Shown here piece by piece: positions 52,143-61,999 of a stretch of DNA of 64,000 nucleotides. The translations under genes and the position numbers were made by a program. Each line of letters begins with the position of its first letter. Positions within the stretch are counted from its first letter, which is position 1. The DNA is taken from assembly GCF_000168975.1 (NCBI RefSeq), contig NZ_AAUW01000009.1, positions 1-64,000 of the forward strand, in the 5' to 3' direction. The DNA is from Roseibium aggregatum IAM 12614 (GTDB lineage Bacteria; Pseudomonadota; Alphaproteobacteria; Rhizobiales; Stappiaceae). Below the pieces are notes generated by a model. It had not been told where the DNA came from and searched no databases. It was given only the letters and a program-made list of their open reading frames with translations.

Positions 52143-54523
52143 ATGCACCGGTAACCAGCCCTCAGACCGAAAAGCAGATCGGCCGCTTTTCGCTGCGAAG
52201 CTTTCGGGCCAAGTTCATGCTTGTGGTCGGCGTCGCGGTTCTGTTCGATCTGGCGCTTGCCGGCGGGATCGGCATCTGGAACGTGCAGAAACTGTCCAGG
52301 GATGCGACGGAGCAGGTCGGTGAAGGCCTGACCACAGCGACCGAAGACTATCTGCAGACCTACATCGACACGACGGCCTTCCGCGCCGACCTCATGATCG
52401 AGCGCGTCCATTCCGAACTCGCGACGCTCGCTTCATCGATGCAGACGCTGATCGACCACCCGGAGGTCCAGGAAGCTGTCGGAAACACGATCGAAGGCAG
52501 TCCCGAGTTTTCCTCCGAACTGGTCTATGACGAAAAGGGCGGCTGGTCGCAGAACACGGAAGGGGTTCCCTCCGCCGTCAGCGTCTGGGGCTATTTGCTC
52601 GATGAAAACAGGAACCCGGTGCCCAAGGCAGCCGAAGAGCTGAAGCACAGCTCCTTCCTCAGCCTTGTCGGTCCGTCGATGATGTCGACGGGCGCTCCCA
52701 AGCTGCAGATCTATTACGTCGGTCCCAAGGACGCGTCGATCATGCGCGCGACGCCCTATTCGGAACAGGCGCAGACATTCGACCTCTTGTACCCCGGCCA
52801 TAACGAGGGTGCGAACTTCTGGGACTTCTTCTTTCCCGGCGTTTACGAAGGCTGGCAGGCTTGGATCAAGGATCCGTCCTCCAAGCCGGTTGAATCCAAC
52901 ATCGTCACCACCGCTCCCTACATCGATGCGATCACGGGCAAGCTGATCGTCAGCTTCTTCCATCCCCTGTGGACGCAGGACCGCCAGGACGTTGCGGGCA
53001 TGGTCGCGGTCGACATTACGCTCGAGCAGCTCACCTCGCTTGTCGAGAGCCTTGAGATTTCGGAAAACGGGTTTGGTTTCCTGACGATGTCCGACGGCAA
53101 CGTCGTGGCAACGCCGAAGGCCGGCGAGCAGACCCTGGGCCTGGTCTCCAGCGACGTCAGCGGGCAGGGGGTCACCGGCGTGAACCGGAACCTCAAGGAA
53201 AGTAGCCAGCCGGCCATCGCGTCTCTTGCGCTGAGCGCCAAGGACGAGACCGTTATCAAGCATATCTTTCTTGAGAACGACGGCGAAGAAGTTCCCTATC
53301 TTCTGGTTCTCAAGCAGCTCAATCCGACGAACCTTTGGGATGGTGCCGGCATCACCTCGGAAACGATGACGCTCGGCTTCGTCGTCTCCGAACGCGAGAT
53401 CTACCAGTCGCTGATCGATGCCACCAACAATATCTCCGAAGCGACAGCCCGTATTTTGAACTATCAGCTCATCGCTTTCTGCGTCAGCATTCTCGTGGTG
53501 TTTCTAGCGGTCTATGCCATTTCCGGCCGCATCACCAAAGGCCTGTCGCAACTGGCGGAAGCAGCGCGCGCCCTTCAGAACAAGGACTATTCGGTTCGTG
53601 TTGCCATCCCGACCCGCGACGAGGTCGCGGCGGTGGGCCTGGCTTTCAACCGCATGGCTGACGAGATCAGTTATCACACCGAGAACCTTGAAAATCTCGT
53701 TGAGGAGCGTACCAGGAAGCTGGAAACCGCGAACCGCGAGATCGGCGAACTGAACAAGCGGCTGAAATCGGAAAACCTGCGCCTTGGGGCGGAGCTGGAT
53801 GTCGCCAAGCGCATTCAGGAAATGGTCCTGCCACGCCTGAGCGAACTGGAAGTCATCCCGCAGATCGAAATTGCCGCCTTCATGGAACCGGCAGACGAGG
53901 TCGGCGGCGATTACTACGACGTTCTGTTCGACGGCAGCCGCATCAAGGTCGGTATCGGCGACGTGACCGGCCACGGGCTGGAAAGCGGCGTCTTGATGCT
54001 GATGGTTCAGTCGGTTGCCCGGGCGCTTCAGGAAAAAGGCGACAAGGACCCGATTGCCTTCCTGGATGTGCTGAACCGCGCCGTCTACAAGAACATCACC
54101 CGTACCAGATCCGACAAGCACCTGACGCTCGCCTTCGTCGACTATGAAGACGGCCAGGTCACCCTGTCCGGCCAGCACGAGGAAGTGCTGATTATCCGTG
54201 CCAATGGCGAAACCGAGCGCATCGACACGATGGATCTCGGTTTCCCGGTCGGGCTCGAGGCCGATATTTCACCCTTCGTGGCGACACTTGATCTCGCGTT
54301 TGGACCTGAGGACATTCTCATCCTGCACACGGACGGGATTACGGAGGCGGAAAACGCCAAGGGCGAGATGTATGGCCTCGACCGGCTTGCCCAGAGCGCC
54401 CATGAAAACCGCGAGAAAACCGCAAAGGGTATTGCGGCGGCGGTCATTCACGATGTGAAGTCGCATATCGGCGACTACAAGGTATTTGATGACATCACTC
54501 TTGTTGTGTTGAAGCATAGGTAA
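52139..54523 (+). CDS. Membrane SpoIIE-type PP2C phosphatase with Cache-like sensor and HAMP
   Basis: This 794-residue protein has a first membrane helix (residues 22-42), a large periplasmic sensor of about 400 residues, likely dCache, and a second helix (AFCVSILVVFLAVYAISG, near 445-462). A HAMP domain (463-515), a coiled coil (about 520-560) and a SpoIIE phosphatase domain (580-794) follow. The latter keeps VGGDYYDV, IGDVTGHGLESG and LHTDGITEAEN with its metal-binding aspartates. It should dephosphorylate the STAS protein of this operon on sensing an outside signal, as RsbU/SiaA do. Confidence 0.9.
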   Translation: MNAPVTSPQTEKQIGRFSLRSFRAKFMLVVGVAVLFDLALAGGIGIWNVQKLSRDATEQVGEGLTTATEDYLQTYIDTTAFRADLMIERVHSELATLASSMQTLIDHPEVQEAVGNTIEGSPEFSSELVYDEKGGWSQNTEGVPSAVSVWGYLLDENRNPVPKAAEELKHSSFLSLVGPSMMSTGAPKLQIYYVGPKDASIMRATPYSEQAQTFDLLYPGHNEGANFWDFFFPGVYEGWQAWIKDPSSKPVESNIVTTAPYIDAITGKLIVSFFHPLWTQDRQDVAGMVAVDITLEQLTSLVESLEISENGFGFLTMSDGNVVATPKAGEQTLGLVSSDVSGQGVTGVNRNLKESSQPAIASLALSAKDETVIKHIFLENDGEEVPYLLVLKQLNPTNLWDGAGITSETMTLGFVVSEREIYQSLIDATNNISEATARILNYQLIAFCVSILVVFLAVYAISGRITKGLSQLAEAARALQNKDYSVRVAIPTRDEVAAVGLAFNRMADEISYHTENLENLVEERTRKLETANREIGELNKRLKSENLRLGAELDVAKRIQEMVLPRLSELEVIPQIEIAAFMEPADEVGGDYYDVLFDGSRIKVGIGDVTGHGLESGVLMLMVQSVARALQEKGDKDPIAFLDVLNRAVYKNITRTRSDKHLTLAFVDYEDGQVTLSGQHEEVLIIRANGETERIDTMDLGFPVGLEADISPFVATLDLAFGPEDILILHTDGITEAENAKGEMYGLDRLAQSAHENREKTAKGIAAAVIHDVKSHIGDYKVFDDITLVVLKHR

Positions 54524-54526
54524 GGC

Positions 54527-55072
54527 ATGGTCGAGGATTTTGGAGAAACGACTGCTGTGAATGGCGGTGACGCGAGGCAGTTTTGTCTCACGTTGAACGC
54601 AGAACCGCTGGAGCTGAGCTGGCATCATTGCGGCCTTACGTCGGATTTTATCGGGGAATATTTCAGCAGGGCCTGCGGCAAGGGCATCGACCCGGTCGAT
54701 GCGCGCCACAGCATCAGTTACATGATCAACGAGATTCTGGAAAACGCGATCAAGTTCCGTCACGGCGGGGACGTTGTGATTCACAGTTCGCTGGAAGACC
54801 AGACGTTTGAAATCCGTATCGTGAACCGGATCGACCAGGAAACGGCCACCAAGTTTCAGGTTCACCTGAAAGCCCTGCTTGAACGCGAGCCGGGAGAGCT
54901 GCTCCTGGAACGTATCGAAGAGAACGCCCTCAACCCGGATTCCACCGGCTCCGGCCTGGGTTTGCTCACACTTATGAGCGACTACGAAGCCAAATTGGGC
55001 TGGTCTTTCACGTCTGAGCGTGTAAGTGAAGGCGTTGAGTTGACGACATATGCTTCTTTGCGACTTTCCTGA
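54527..55072 (+). CDS. HATPase (anti-sigma/SiaB-like) serine kinase
   Basis: This 181-residue protein has a GHKL ATPase fold, with N-box MINEILENAIKFRHGG near residue 66 and G-box STGSGLGLLTLMSDYEA near 143. Both hold the ATP-binding Asn and Gly residues. Such proteins phosphorylate a STAS partner on serine or bind an effector. The next gene encodes that STAS partner. It lies 3 bp after the phosphatase gene, with AGG upstream of ATG 54527. Confidence 0.8.
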   Translation: MVEDFGETTAVNGGDARQFCLTLNAEPLELSWHHCGLTSDFIGEYFSRACGKGIDPVDARHSISYMINEILENAIKFRHGGDVVIHSSLEDQTFEIRIVNRIDQETATKFQVHLKALLEREPGELLLERIEENALNPDSTGSGLGLLTLMSDYEAKLGWSFTSERVSEGVELTTYASLRLS

Positions 55073-55103
55073 TCGCTGACATATTCCAAAGGAAGATACC
55101 AAA

Positions 55104-55442
55104 ATGGAAATCAGCACGAACGATTACCGCGTTTGGACTGAAGGCTCCGACATCCACTACGAAGGAACGATGCGGCTTTCAGGAACGGATGCCTATGCCC
55201 CTATTCTGGAGATCATGAACTCCGTTCTGGCATCCAAGCCGGAACTCATCACGATGGATCTGACCAGCCTGGAGTTCCTGAACAGCTCCGGCATCAACCT
55301 GCTTGCGAAATTCACGATCGAAATCAGAAAGCAGCCGGAAGTTGGCGTTCGCGTTCTTGGTTCAAAGTCCATTCCCTGGCAGTCGAAATCGCTCCGCAAC
55401 CTGCAGCGTCTGCACCCGGCGCTTGAACTGACGATTTCCTGA
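55104..55442 (+). CDS. STAS-domain protein (anti-sigma-factor antagonist type, slr1659-like)
   Basis: This 112-residue single-domain protein carries MDLTSLEFLNSSGINLLAKF near residues 50-69, with the serine of the NSSG loop in the place phosphorylated in SpoIIAA/RsbV-type proteins. It should be phosphorylated by the 54527 kinase and dephosphorylated by the SpoIIE-type phosphatase. It is the last gene of the operon, 31 bp after the kinase, with AAGGAAG upstream. Confidence 0.85.
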   Translation: MEISTNDYRVWTEGSDIHYEGTMRLSGTDAYAPILEIMNSVLASKPELITMDLTSLEFLNSSGINLLAKFTIEIRKQPEVGVRVLGSKSIPWQSKSLRNLQRLHPALELTIS

Positions 55443-55868
55443 TCCCGCAGCCTGCGGCAAGCAGCACGGAAATTCACGCTAACGTCCGGCCTCGGTTTCA
55501 AGAGCGCCGGATGGTGTGTTCCTGACGTTGGCGCCTCCGCCGCGCTCCATCTGGGGAGCGCTCGCGGCTTCTGCCGCGCCTGTTGCCCTGAACCTCCCAG
55601 TCGTCTTGATTTCCAGAGGTCCTGGCACCCACACGTCACCGCCCTGTCCGCCACGGTTGAGGCGCGCTTCCAGTGTGTTGCCCACCGACCCGTCTTCAGA
55701 TCTGTACAGCTTAAAAATCTCTTGGCGGGCAATGCGATCCGGTCGAATATGCCGCCTCCACCGCTTGAGCCTGCGCCGGGACAACGCCCCCGGACGGGAC
55801 CAGCGGCATGGCCTTTGAAACGTTGCTGTCCTCCTGTTCCCTGTCAGCGCCATCTTCCGGAGACCTCC
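55443..55868. other. 426-bp region with a doubtful minus-strand frame
   Basis: A minus-strand frame (stop at 55479) has GC-rich third positions over its last 80 codons and encodes a glycine-rich polar stretch (LNRGGQGGDVWVPGPLEIK). It has no clear start or known family. It may be a gene remnant. The rest should contain the promoter of the RraA-like gene. Confidence 0.3.
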
Positions 55869-56564
55869 ATGACCCTGTCCGCTGAAGCCGTCGAAATCCT
55901 GAAATCCGTCAGCACCGCGACGCTCACCACGATCCTCCTGAAAAAGGGCCTGCGCAACGTCTGGATCCGCGGGGCGATGCCGCTCGACCGCGCCAAACCC
56001 CGGATCGTCGGACCGGCATTCACCCTCCGGTTCGTGCCGGCGCGCGAAGACCTGGCAACGCCTGCCTCATGGGGCTCTCCCATTTCAACGCGCGCCGCCA
56101 TTGAGGAGATGCCGGAAGGATGTGTTGCGGTCATCGACGCAATGGGCATCCGGGATGCCGGTGTCTTCGGCGATATCCTGTGCGCCCGAATGCGCAAGAG
56201 AAATGTCGCCGGCATGGTGACCGACGGCACGGTGCGCGATCTCAGCGGCGTCCTGGCGTCCGACCTGCCGGTCTGGTGCAGCGGCGTGTCGGCCCCGCCA
56301 TCGGTGGCCGGTCTTACCTTCGTCGGCTGGCAGGAAACCATCGGCTGCGGCGGCGTTGCGATCATTCCGGGTGACATCATCGTTGCCGATGGTGATGGCG
56401 CGGTTGTGATCCCCGCCGCCAAACTCGAAGAGGTTCTGAAAGAAGCACCGGAACAGGAACGCATGGAAGCCTGGATCGTCGAGCAGGTGGATGCCGGTGC
56501 GCGCCTCCCGGGGCTCTACCCGATGAACGAGGAAACCAGGGCACGCTACGAAGCCGAACGCTGA
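55869..56564 (+). CDS. RraA-like / HMG-CHA aldolase family protein
   Basis: This 231-residue protein has the RraA fold. VSTATLTTILLKKGLRNVW is near residue 13, VAVIDAMGIRDAGVFGDILCARMRKRNVAGMVTDGTVRDL near 80-120, and PGDIIVADGDGAVVIP near 165 (motifs quoted in parts). Besides RNase E inhibitors, this family includes 4-hydroxy-4-methyl-2-oxoglutarate aldolases and keto-acid decarboxylases. I choose ATG 55869 after GGAGA. The function cannot be settled between those. Confidence 0.8.
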   Translation: MTLSAEAVEILKSVSTATLTTILLKKGLRNVWIRGAMPLDRAKPRIVGPAFTLRFVPAREDLATPASWGSPISTRAAIEEMPEGCVAVIDAMGIRDAGVFGDILCARMRKRNVAGMVTDGTVRDLSGVLASDLPVWCSGVSAPPSVAGLTFVGWQETIGCGGVAIIPGDIIVADGDGAVVIPAAKLEEVLKEAPEQERMEAWIVEQVDAGARLPGLYPMNEETRARYEAER

Positions 56565-56606
56565 GGGGTGCCGGGGATCTGCATTCGATAAAGGAAGCTG
56601 ACGACG

Positions 56607-57791
56607 ATGCAGCCTGCCTTCCGAGCATCCTCCGGCCAGACCGTTCTGATAACGGGTGCCCGTGCGCCTGTTGCCCTGCATCATGCCCGGCTGTTTCACG
56701 CAGCCGGTTGGCGGGTTGTTCTGGCCGATATGCCTGCTCGGCCGCTCTCCAGTTCAAGCCGCGCCTGCGCGGTCTATCAGCGTCTGCCATCGCCGAGGTT
56801 TCATCCGGAAGACTTCGCCATCGCTGTAGAGGCGCTGGTCGAACGCGAAAAGCCGGCATTGATCATTCCGACCTGTGAGGAGGTCTTCTACCTCGCCGCT
56901 CTCAGAGAAAGGCGTGGCCTCGGGGCGGAGTTGTTCGCACCAGGCCTCGACCTGCTTCAGACGGCCCACAACAAGCATGATTTCATCAGGCTATGTGAGG
57001 GCTTCGGTATCGCCGTACCTGTAACAAGGCTGCTGAGGTCCCCGGAAGATCTCACCGGCCTCGGCAAGGAGGCAGGAAACCTTGTGTTCAAACCGGTCTG
57101 GTCGCGCTTTGCCGGTCAGCTGCTGGTGGCGCCCACTCCCGGCAAGTTGAAACACGTGGTGCCGAGCACCGCGATGCCCTGGGTCGCGCAGGAGCGGTTG
57201 CAGGGCGAGGAAATCAGTGCCTATGCCGTAGCACGTGGCGGCAAGGTGCTGGCAGTGTCGATTTACCGCTCACTTTACCGGGCGGGTGCCGGGGCCGGGG
57301 TCTGTTTTGAACCTGTCGGGGACGCAGCCGCACGGGAGTTTGTCGAAACATTCGTCCAGAAAACAGGTTGGACCGGACAGGTCTCATTTGACCTGATGCG
57401 TCTCAAGGATGGCTCTGTGCGACCGTTGGAATGCAATCCGCGCGCGACCAGCGGCCTGCACTTTTTCAAAGACGCGGACCGGTTCGTCCGTGCGCTATCG
57501 CAAGGTGGCGCGGAAGTCCTGCCGGATGTAACGCGCATTCAGACCGTGCGTCTTGCCATGTGGATCTATGGCCTGCCCGCAGCGCTCCGCTCATGGGACA
57601 TTCGGCGCTTCCGCAAGGTGTTCGGTGCCGCCGAGGAGATCGTCGGAACCGCAGACGATCCCGCCCCCGGCCGTGCACAAATACCCGCCTTTCTGGAAAT
57701 TGCGGCCATTGCCCTGCGCCATCGCATCAGCCTTCAAAGCGCCACCACAAGGGACATCGAGTGGAACGGGCCGGATCAGAGCTCGATATAG
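56607..57791 (+). CDS. ATP-grasp family ligase
   Basis: This 394-residue protein begins with a Rossmann-like preATP domain (TVLITGARAPVALHHARLFHAAG near residue 12, quoted in part) and ALIIPTCEEVFYL. The ATP-grasp part has LVFKPVWSRFAGQLLV near 155 and RPLECNPRATSGLHFF near 275, holding the Mg-binding Glu and Asn. It joins a carboxylate to an amine or similar nucleophile using ATP. It is convergent with the Rieske gene, and the two 3' ends overlap by 16 bp. It may belong to the same pathway as the operon opposite. Confidence 0.8.
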   Translation: MQPAFRASSGQTVLITGARAPVALHHARLFHAAGWRVVLADMPARPLSSSSRACAVYQRLPSPRFHPEDFAIAVEALVEREKPALIIPTCEEVFYLAALRERRGLGAELFAPGLDLLQTAHNKHDFIRLCEGFGIAVPVTRLLRSPEDLTGLGKEAGNLVFKPVWSRFAGQLLVAPTPGKLKHVVPSTAMPWVAQERLQGEEISAYAVARGGKVLAVSIYRSLYRAGAGAGVCFEPVGDAAAREFVETFVQKTGWTGQVSFDLMRLKDGSVRPLECNPRATSGLHFFKDADRFVRALSQGGAEVLPDVTRIQTVRLAMWIYGLPAALRSWDIRRFRKVFGAAEEIVGTADDPAPGRAQIPAFLEIAAIALRHRISLQSATTRDIEWNGPDQSSI

Positions 57792-58765
57792 GCGGTCCTG
57801 GGGGACTGGGCCGTGCCTGGTAGCTCGCCTTTTTCAATTGCTTCGATGTCCCGGCGCAAATAATCGAGCGGTCCGATAAGAGGTTTCGCGTCGGGAAACC
57901 GGGCAGCGTTTTCAAGCGAGGATGTCAGCACGCGGCGGTCTTGTTCCAGAGCAATGCGGAACATGGGCTGGAACACCCAGGACTTCATCCGGTCGAGCAG
58001 GCCTTTGTGCGGGCCGATCAGGCAGCCGATGCCCTCAACACGTCCTTCGGCCGCCTGCCGCAGATGAAAGGTGGTTGCCAGCGCGAGGCCGTTTTCACCC
58101 CAGTATTCCAGCTCGGCGATGCCGGGAAAACGATACCGCCCGATGGTCCGCACCCGTCCGGCTTCCAGCAGCTTGCTGATCAGCCCGTGTTGCCGGTCTT
58201 CTCCAGTATAGACGGCTTCGACCCAGCCCGCCCCGCCGGTGATATCGACCCGAACCCGGTGGCGTTTGCTGCTGAGGCCGCGCAGCAGGCCCTTATAGGT
58301 GAAATGGGTGTGGGTCGCATCAAGGATGTTTTCAGCGGTATCGATCAATGTCGACCTGGTGCTGCTGCGCACCAGCCGCACCAGCACCTTCTTTCCTTCC
58401 ATCGGGTGCAGGTATGGTTCGCCGGCGGGGTCTCCTTTGGAGAGAAAGATCACTCCGTCCTTCACGAACGTCTTGAGCCCGGGAATGCGGTAACCCGGTA
58501 CGTCGCCCAGGTGTCCCGGAATGGCGGTGCAGCGTCCGCTGCCGTCAAACCGCCAGCCGTGGTAGGGACATTCGATCTCACCCCCGACGACCTTTCCTTT
58601 CGACAGCTCCATCAGCCGGTGGGGGCAACGGTCGGCCAGAGCCGCAATGCCGGACCTGCTCTCGAACAGCACCACCGGTTCGCCGCCGAACTCAAGCCGC
58701 AACGGCTGCCGCTTGATATCCTTCACAAGCGCAACGGCCTGCCAGAAATCCCTGGATGAGGTCAT
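57776..58765 (-). CDS. Rieske [2Fe-2S] oxygenase with altered iron triad
   Basis: This 329-residue protein has the Rieske centre [13 protein letters not shown] and [10 protein letters not shown] (residues 46-76). The catalytic helix reads [15 protein letters not shown] near residue 145. In the usual N-x2-D-x2-H-x4-H pattern the second histidine position is Tyr here, with another His three residues before. Such oxygenases hydroxylate or demethylate a substrate using electrons from a reductase. It is last in the six-gene operon, with an ATGA overlap to the GNAT-like gene. Confidence 0.87.
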   Translation of the reverse strand: MTSSRDFWQAVALVKDIKRQPLRLEFGGEPVVLFESRSGIAALADRCPHRLMELSKGKVVGGEIECPYHGWRFDGSGRCTAIPGHLGDVPGYRIPGLKTFVKDGVIFLSKGDPAGEPYLHPMEGKKVLVRLVRSSTRSTLIDTAENILDATHTHFTYKGLLRGLSSKRHRVRVDITGGAGWVEAVYTGEDRQHGLISKLLEAGRVRTIGRYRFPGIAELEYWGENGLALATTFHLRQAAEGRVEGIGCLIGPHKGLLDRMKSWVFQPMFRIALEQDRRVLTSSLENAARFPDAKPLIGPLDYLRRDIEAIEKGELPGTAQSPRTAYIEL

Positions 58766-59910
58766 AGGTCGAAGGCCTCCAGAAGGGGAATGCCGATGCG
58801 CGACAGAAGCGTTTCAAGGCTCCGCACCGCCAGTTGTCTGCGCCGGGACAGATGGCCGGCATAGACGGCGTTGAACTCGATTTCCGGTTCTGCCCCGCGC
58901 AGCCGTTTGAAGTAGCCGGCGCCTGCACTCATGTTGAAAAAGAGACTGTGCCGCTCGGCAATGTCCTGACCTGCCGCCATGACCAGCCGGTAGAGCCCGT
59001 CCTTCAGCGGCAGGCGGGTATCGTATCCGACCAGCGGCTGCGTCAACGTGCGGCCGTTCGCAAAGAAACCGGCGACCGCCACCAACTGGCCGCTGGCATC
59101 GCGGTAACCAAGCAGTTGGAACAGGCCGCGTTGGTGGCATTCCCGGATGTAGGTTGCCGTGTACTGCGGATTGAGCGGCGTATATTTGTCGAGATAGAGC
59201 AGCTTGTAGAGCTCTGCGGCACGCGCATAATCCTGCCCGTCGAAACTGTCGTTTTCCGCCAGCCGATAAGGCGTCTTTTGCATCAGCCTTGTGTCGTAGT
59301 GGCGGTTTTGCGTCGGCTTTCCGGGCGTTTTGTCACCGGAGTAGAGATAGATCCGCCGGGCTGCCAGAAGTCTGAACCCTGCTTGCCGGAGGGCATTCAT
59401 CGATGTTCGGTCGGCCCGGCCATTGAGCGACCGGATGACGATGGCATGCTCGGGGTGGCGCTGCGAAAGGGTGCTGGCCATCTCGCGGGCAGCGGCAGGA
59501 TCGATTTCCGGCACGGGATTGGTCGACAGCAGCCAGTTGTTCACCTGCACCTGCCGGTCAAGTCCGCTGGCCGCGATCAAGGGCGCACAGGTCCGGATCA
59601 GTGGTCGCACCAGATGGTAGGTCAGCGGTGACTTCAGAAAATTGCGCGTTTCCTCGATTGCATAGTCGATATAGGCGGCGCTGGGCGAGCAGATATAGCA
59701 GGTCGGCGGGCGGCTCGGTTCGTTGATCGTCACCGGAAAACAGCGCCCGGCAATCTCCAGCGCGCAGACGCGTGTCGTGAGATTGGCAACAAGATCAGGC
59801 ATGGCAAAGTCGTTGCACAAACGCACGAAGGCATGAACGGTCTCGGGGGCGTTGCTCACACCTCCGTTGGCCGACGTGTCCCGCATGACCGGATACTGCG
59901 CTGTGGTCAT
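58762..59910 (-). CDS. GNAT-like acyltransferase (BioF2-like)
   Basis: This 382-residue protein has an undefined first half with [20 protein letters not shown] near residue 74. The second half resembles the acetyltransferase_6/GNAT fold, with [36 protein letters not shown] and [21 protein letters not shown] (residues 230-280, quoted in parts). It probably moves an acyl group to an amine. ATGA overlaps join it to both neighbours. I do not recognise a closely described relative. Confidence 0.6.
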   Translation of the reverse strand: MTTAQYPVMRDTSANGGVSNAPETVHAFVRLCNDFAMPDLVANLTTRVCALEIAGRCFPVTINEPSRPPTCYICSPSAAYIDYAIEETRNFLKSPLTYHLVRPLIRTCAPLIAASGLDRQVQVNNWLLSTNPVPEIDPAAAREMASTLSQRHPEHAIVIRSLNGRADRTSMNALRQAGFRLLAARRIYLYSGDKTPGKPTQNRHYDTRLMQKTPYRLAENDSFDGQDYARAAELYKLLYLDKYTPLNPQYTATYIRECHQRGLFQLLGYRDASGQLVAVAGFFANGRTLTQPLVGYDTRLPLKDGLYRLVMAAGQDIAERHSLFFNMSAGAGYFKRLRGAEPEIEFNAVYAGHLSRRRQLAVRSLETLLSRIGIPLLEAFDL

Positions 59911-61178
59911 GATTGAGCCTGCCGTTTGAACCGGCGCTCCACCCGCCGCAGCTTGCGGGTGCTTTCCAGGGGCAAGCTTTCCCGGTGGAGAGAAATCGGG
60001 GGCGCAAGCCCAAGTGCGTTGAAGGTTTTGCCGAGGGCTGACTGCGCAGCCCTAGCGGCTGTGTCCGGCAGTTCCGGCGGCAGCAGCAGGGTGGCCGATC
60101 CATCTTCTTCCTGCACGAGGCGAAAATCGGAGATCTCGCGAGAGGCGTCCAGAACCGCATTGCGCAGGATGTCGGGCGTGACAGGCACTTCCACTCCCGC
60201 TTCGTTGGTGAAGACAAAGATATCGTCCATCCGTCCGATCACTTCATCGACTGCCCGAAGCGGTGAGCCGCAGGCGCAGGGTTCCGAAGACAGGCGCAAA
60301 AGGTCGTTCATCCGGTATCGTGCCATGATCTGGAAATCACGGCGAAAGCCGGTCACCAGCGGGGTGACGAGACCGTTCGCGACCGGCTCGAATTCGAAAT
60401 AATTGGCGTCCTCGGCAAGATGCAGCCGTCCGTGGGCACACGTCACGGCAAAAAGGCCTTCGGTTGCCATGTAGATCTGCCCGAGGGTAAGGCTGAATCT
60501 CTGCTCGATTGCTGAACGATCAACGGGATCGAGCGTCTCTGCCCCGGCATAGAGCTTTCGAGGGGCAAGGCGGTTCGATGTTTCCGCCAGGTGCCGCAGC
60601 ACCCGGGGCGGGGCGACAATGGTCGTCGGGTCGAAGGTTTCCAGATCGTCCAGCCAGGCGGCTATGCCATGGCGCAGATCGAAGAACCGCAACTGCAATT
60701 GCCGCAGTTTCGCCGGGCTTTCATAAAGCGAGGAGGACTGTGGCAGGATGATCGCGACCCGTTCCCTTTGCCACAGAAAGCCGGGTAATGATTTGGCCAG
60801 AATGGTGCCGAGCCAGCGGAACCGCTCCGCCGCTGTAATGGCATAAAGACCCCTGTTGCCGCTGGTGCCCGTGCTGGCGCCGATGTTGATCCCCTTGATC
60901 TCGCCGCCCGTCTCCAAGGCCTGCCATCCGGCCGCTGTGGTGATCCGGGCCCTGTTGAAGGCCTCGAACCGGCTCATCACGATAGCCTTGTCGATGACTG
61001 GGAGTTGGTCGAGGCGCGGTGGCGCATCGCGGTAGAAATCGACCTTGGGAAGAGACTGGTGCAACCAGGCATCCAGCCGACGCTCCTGCCAGTTTTCGAA
61101 AGCCTGCCGGGATCGGCCACTGCGGCCCGTCCACAGCGTTTCGGCAAAGGCAACAGCGGTCTGAAAACGCCCGCTCAT
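59907..61178 (-). CDS. PaaK/CapK-like adenylate-forming enzyme (F390 synthetase-related)
   Basis: This 423-residue protein carries [15 protein letters not shown] near residue 97, the phosphate loop of PaaK/CapK-type adenylating enzymes. [15 protein letters not shown] lies near 242, then [21 protein letters not shown] with the cysteine-rich motif, and [10 protein letters not shown]. It activates a carboxylic acid as an adenylate. I choose ATG 61178, whose ATGA overlaps the MBL gene stop. A 16-residue longer frame is rejected. Its place in the operon suggests a ligase step after chain condensation. Confidence 0.82.
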   Translation of the reverse strand: MSGRFQTAVAFAETLWTGRSGRSRQAFENWQERRLDAWLHQSLPKVDFYRDAPPRLDQLPVIDKAIVMSRFEAFNRARITTAAGWQALETGGEIKGINIGASTGTSGNRGLYAITAAERFRWLGTILAKSLPGFLWQRERVAIILPQSSSLYESPAKLRQLQLRFFDLRHGIAAWLDDLETFDPTTIVAPPRVLRHLAETSNRLAPRKLYAGAETLDPVDRSAIEQRFSLTLGQIYMATEGLFAVTCAHGRLHLAEDANYFEFEPVANGLVTPLVTGFRRDFQIMARYRMNDLLRLSSEPCACGSPLRAVDEVIGRMDDIFVFTNEAGVEVPVTPDILRNAVLDASREISDFRLVQEEDGSATLLLPPELPDTAARAAQSALGKTFNALGLAPPISLHRESLPLESTRKLRRVERRFKRQAQS

Positions 61179-61999
61179 GCCGGAGCCCCCGGCAGGTCGT
61201 AGGGGCTGTCGGACGGATCGTGGCACAGCAAGGCATCACCGCCGTTTTCGAGAAATGCGGCGACCCGGCGGGTGCTTGCGGCAAGCGCTCTTCGATCCGT
61301 AGCGACAAGAGCCGAGGACAGTCCGGGCGCCTTACCGGGCGCAAGCGCTGCCGCGCACCACTGAGCGTCGACAGCGTAAAGCAGAGGCACGGGCAACCCG
61401 GCAAAGCAGATGCCGAAATGGCCTTCCGCATGGCCGGGCAAGTCGACGGCAAGCAGGGTGCCGTCCCCAAAGAGATCGGCGCCTTCCACCAGTCCATGGG
61501 GAGCACGCCTGACCGGCAGTTGGGCGATATCAACGATCCGGCTGGTGAGATCCTGCGGCAGCAGCTCGTCAAAGACACCGTGGCGCAGGTTCGCGAACCT
61601 TGAGCGCGCAAGGATACGAGCGAGCACCGCTGCTTTCGCATAGATCCTCGCCTTTGGAAAAAGAGTGAGCGCGGCAACATGGTCGGCGTGAAAATGGGTC
61701 AGCACGATGGCTGCGACGTCTTCTGTGCTTGCGTTCAGGCGTTCAAGCACACGGACCGGCTGATGCTCTTCAACCAGCTCTGGCCGCAGCAGCCTGGCAT
61801 AGAGGCGCAGCGGCAGGCTTCGGCCCGGACCTTCGGTGACCTGAGGTCCGTAGCCGGTATCGATCAGCACCAGTCCGGCGGTCGGTTGCTGGTAAACGCC
61901 ATAGCGCACCTTGAAGCGAAGCGGATGCCGACCGCCGCCACGGACCGCCAACCTCTCCGGTGCGGAAACGAAGGCGCTGTTGGCAAACACCGGCGTCAA
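61175..61999 (-). CDS. MBL-fold metallohydrolase
   Basis: This 274-residue protein has the motif VLTHFHADHVAAL near residue 100 with HxHxDH, then DLPGHAEGHFG and LLYAVDAQW as later ligands, and ends near LLCHDPSDSPYD. It may open a lactone or release an acyl group. The start is TTG 61999, whose TTGA overlaps the stop of the OleD-like gene, with GGGAGAG 5 bases upstream. It is third in the operon. Confidence 0.82.
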   Translation of the reverse strand: MTPVFANSAFVSAPERLAVRGGGRHPLRFKVRYGVYQQPTAGLVLIDTGYGPQVTEGPGRSLPLRLYARLLRPELVEEHQPVRVLERLNASTEDVAAIVLTHFHADHVAALTLFPKARIYAKAAVLARILARSRFANLRHGVFDELLPQDLTSRIVDIAQLPVRRAPHGLVEGADLFGDGTLLAVDLPGHAEGHFGICFAGLPVPLLYAVDAQWCAAALAPGKAPGLSSALVATDRRALAASTRRVAAFLENGGDALLCHDPSDSPYDLPGAPA

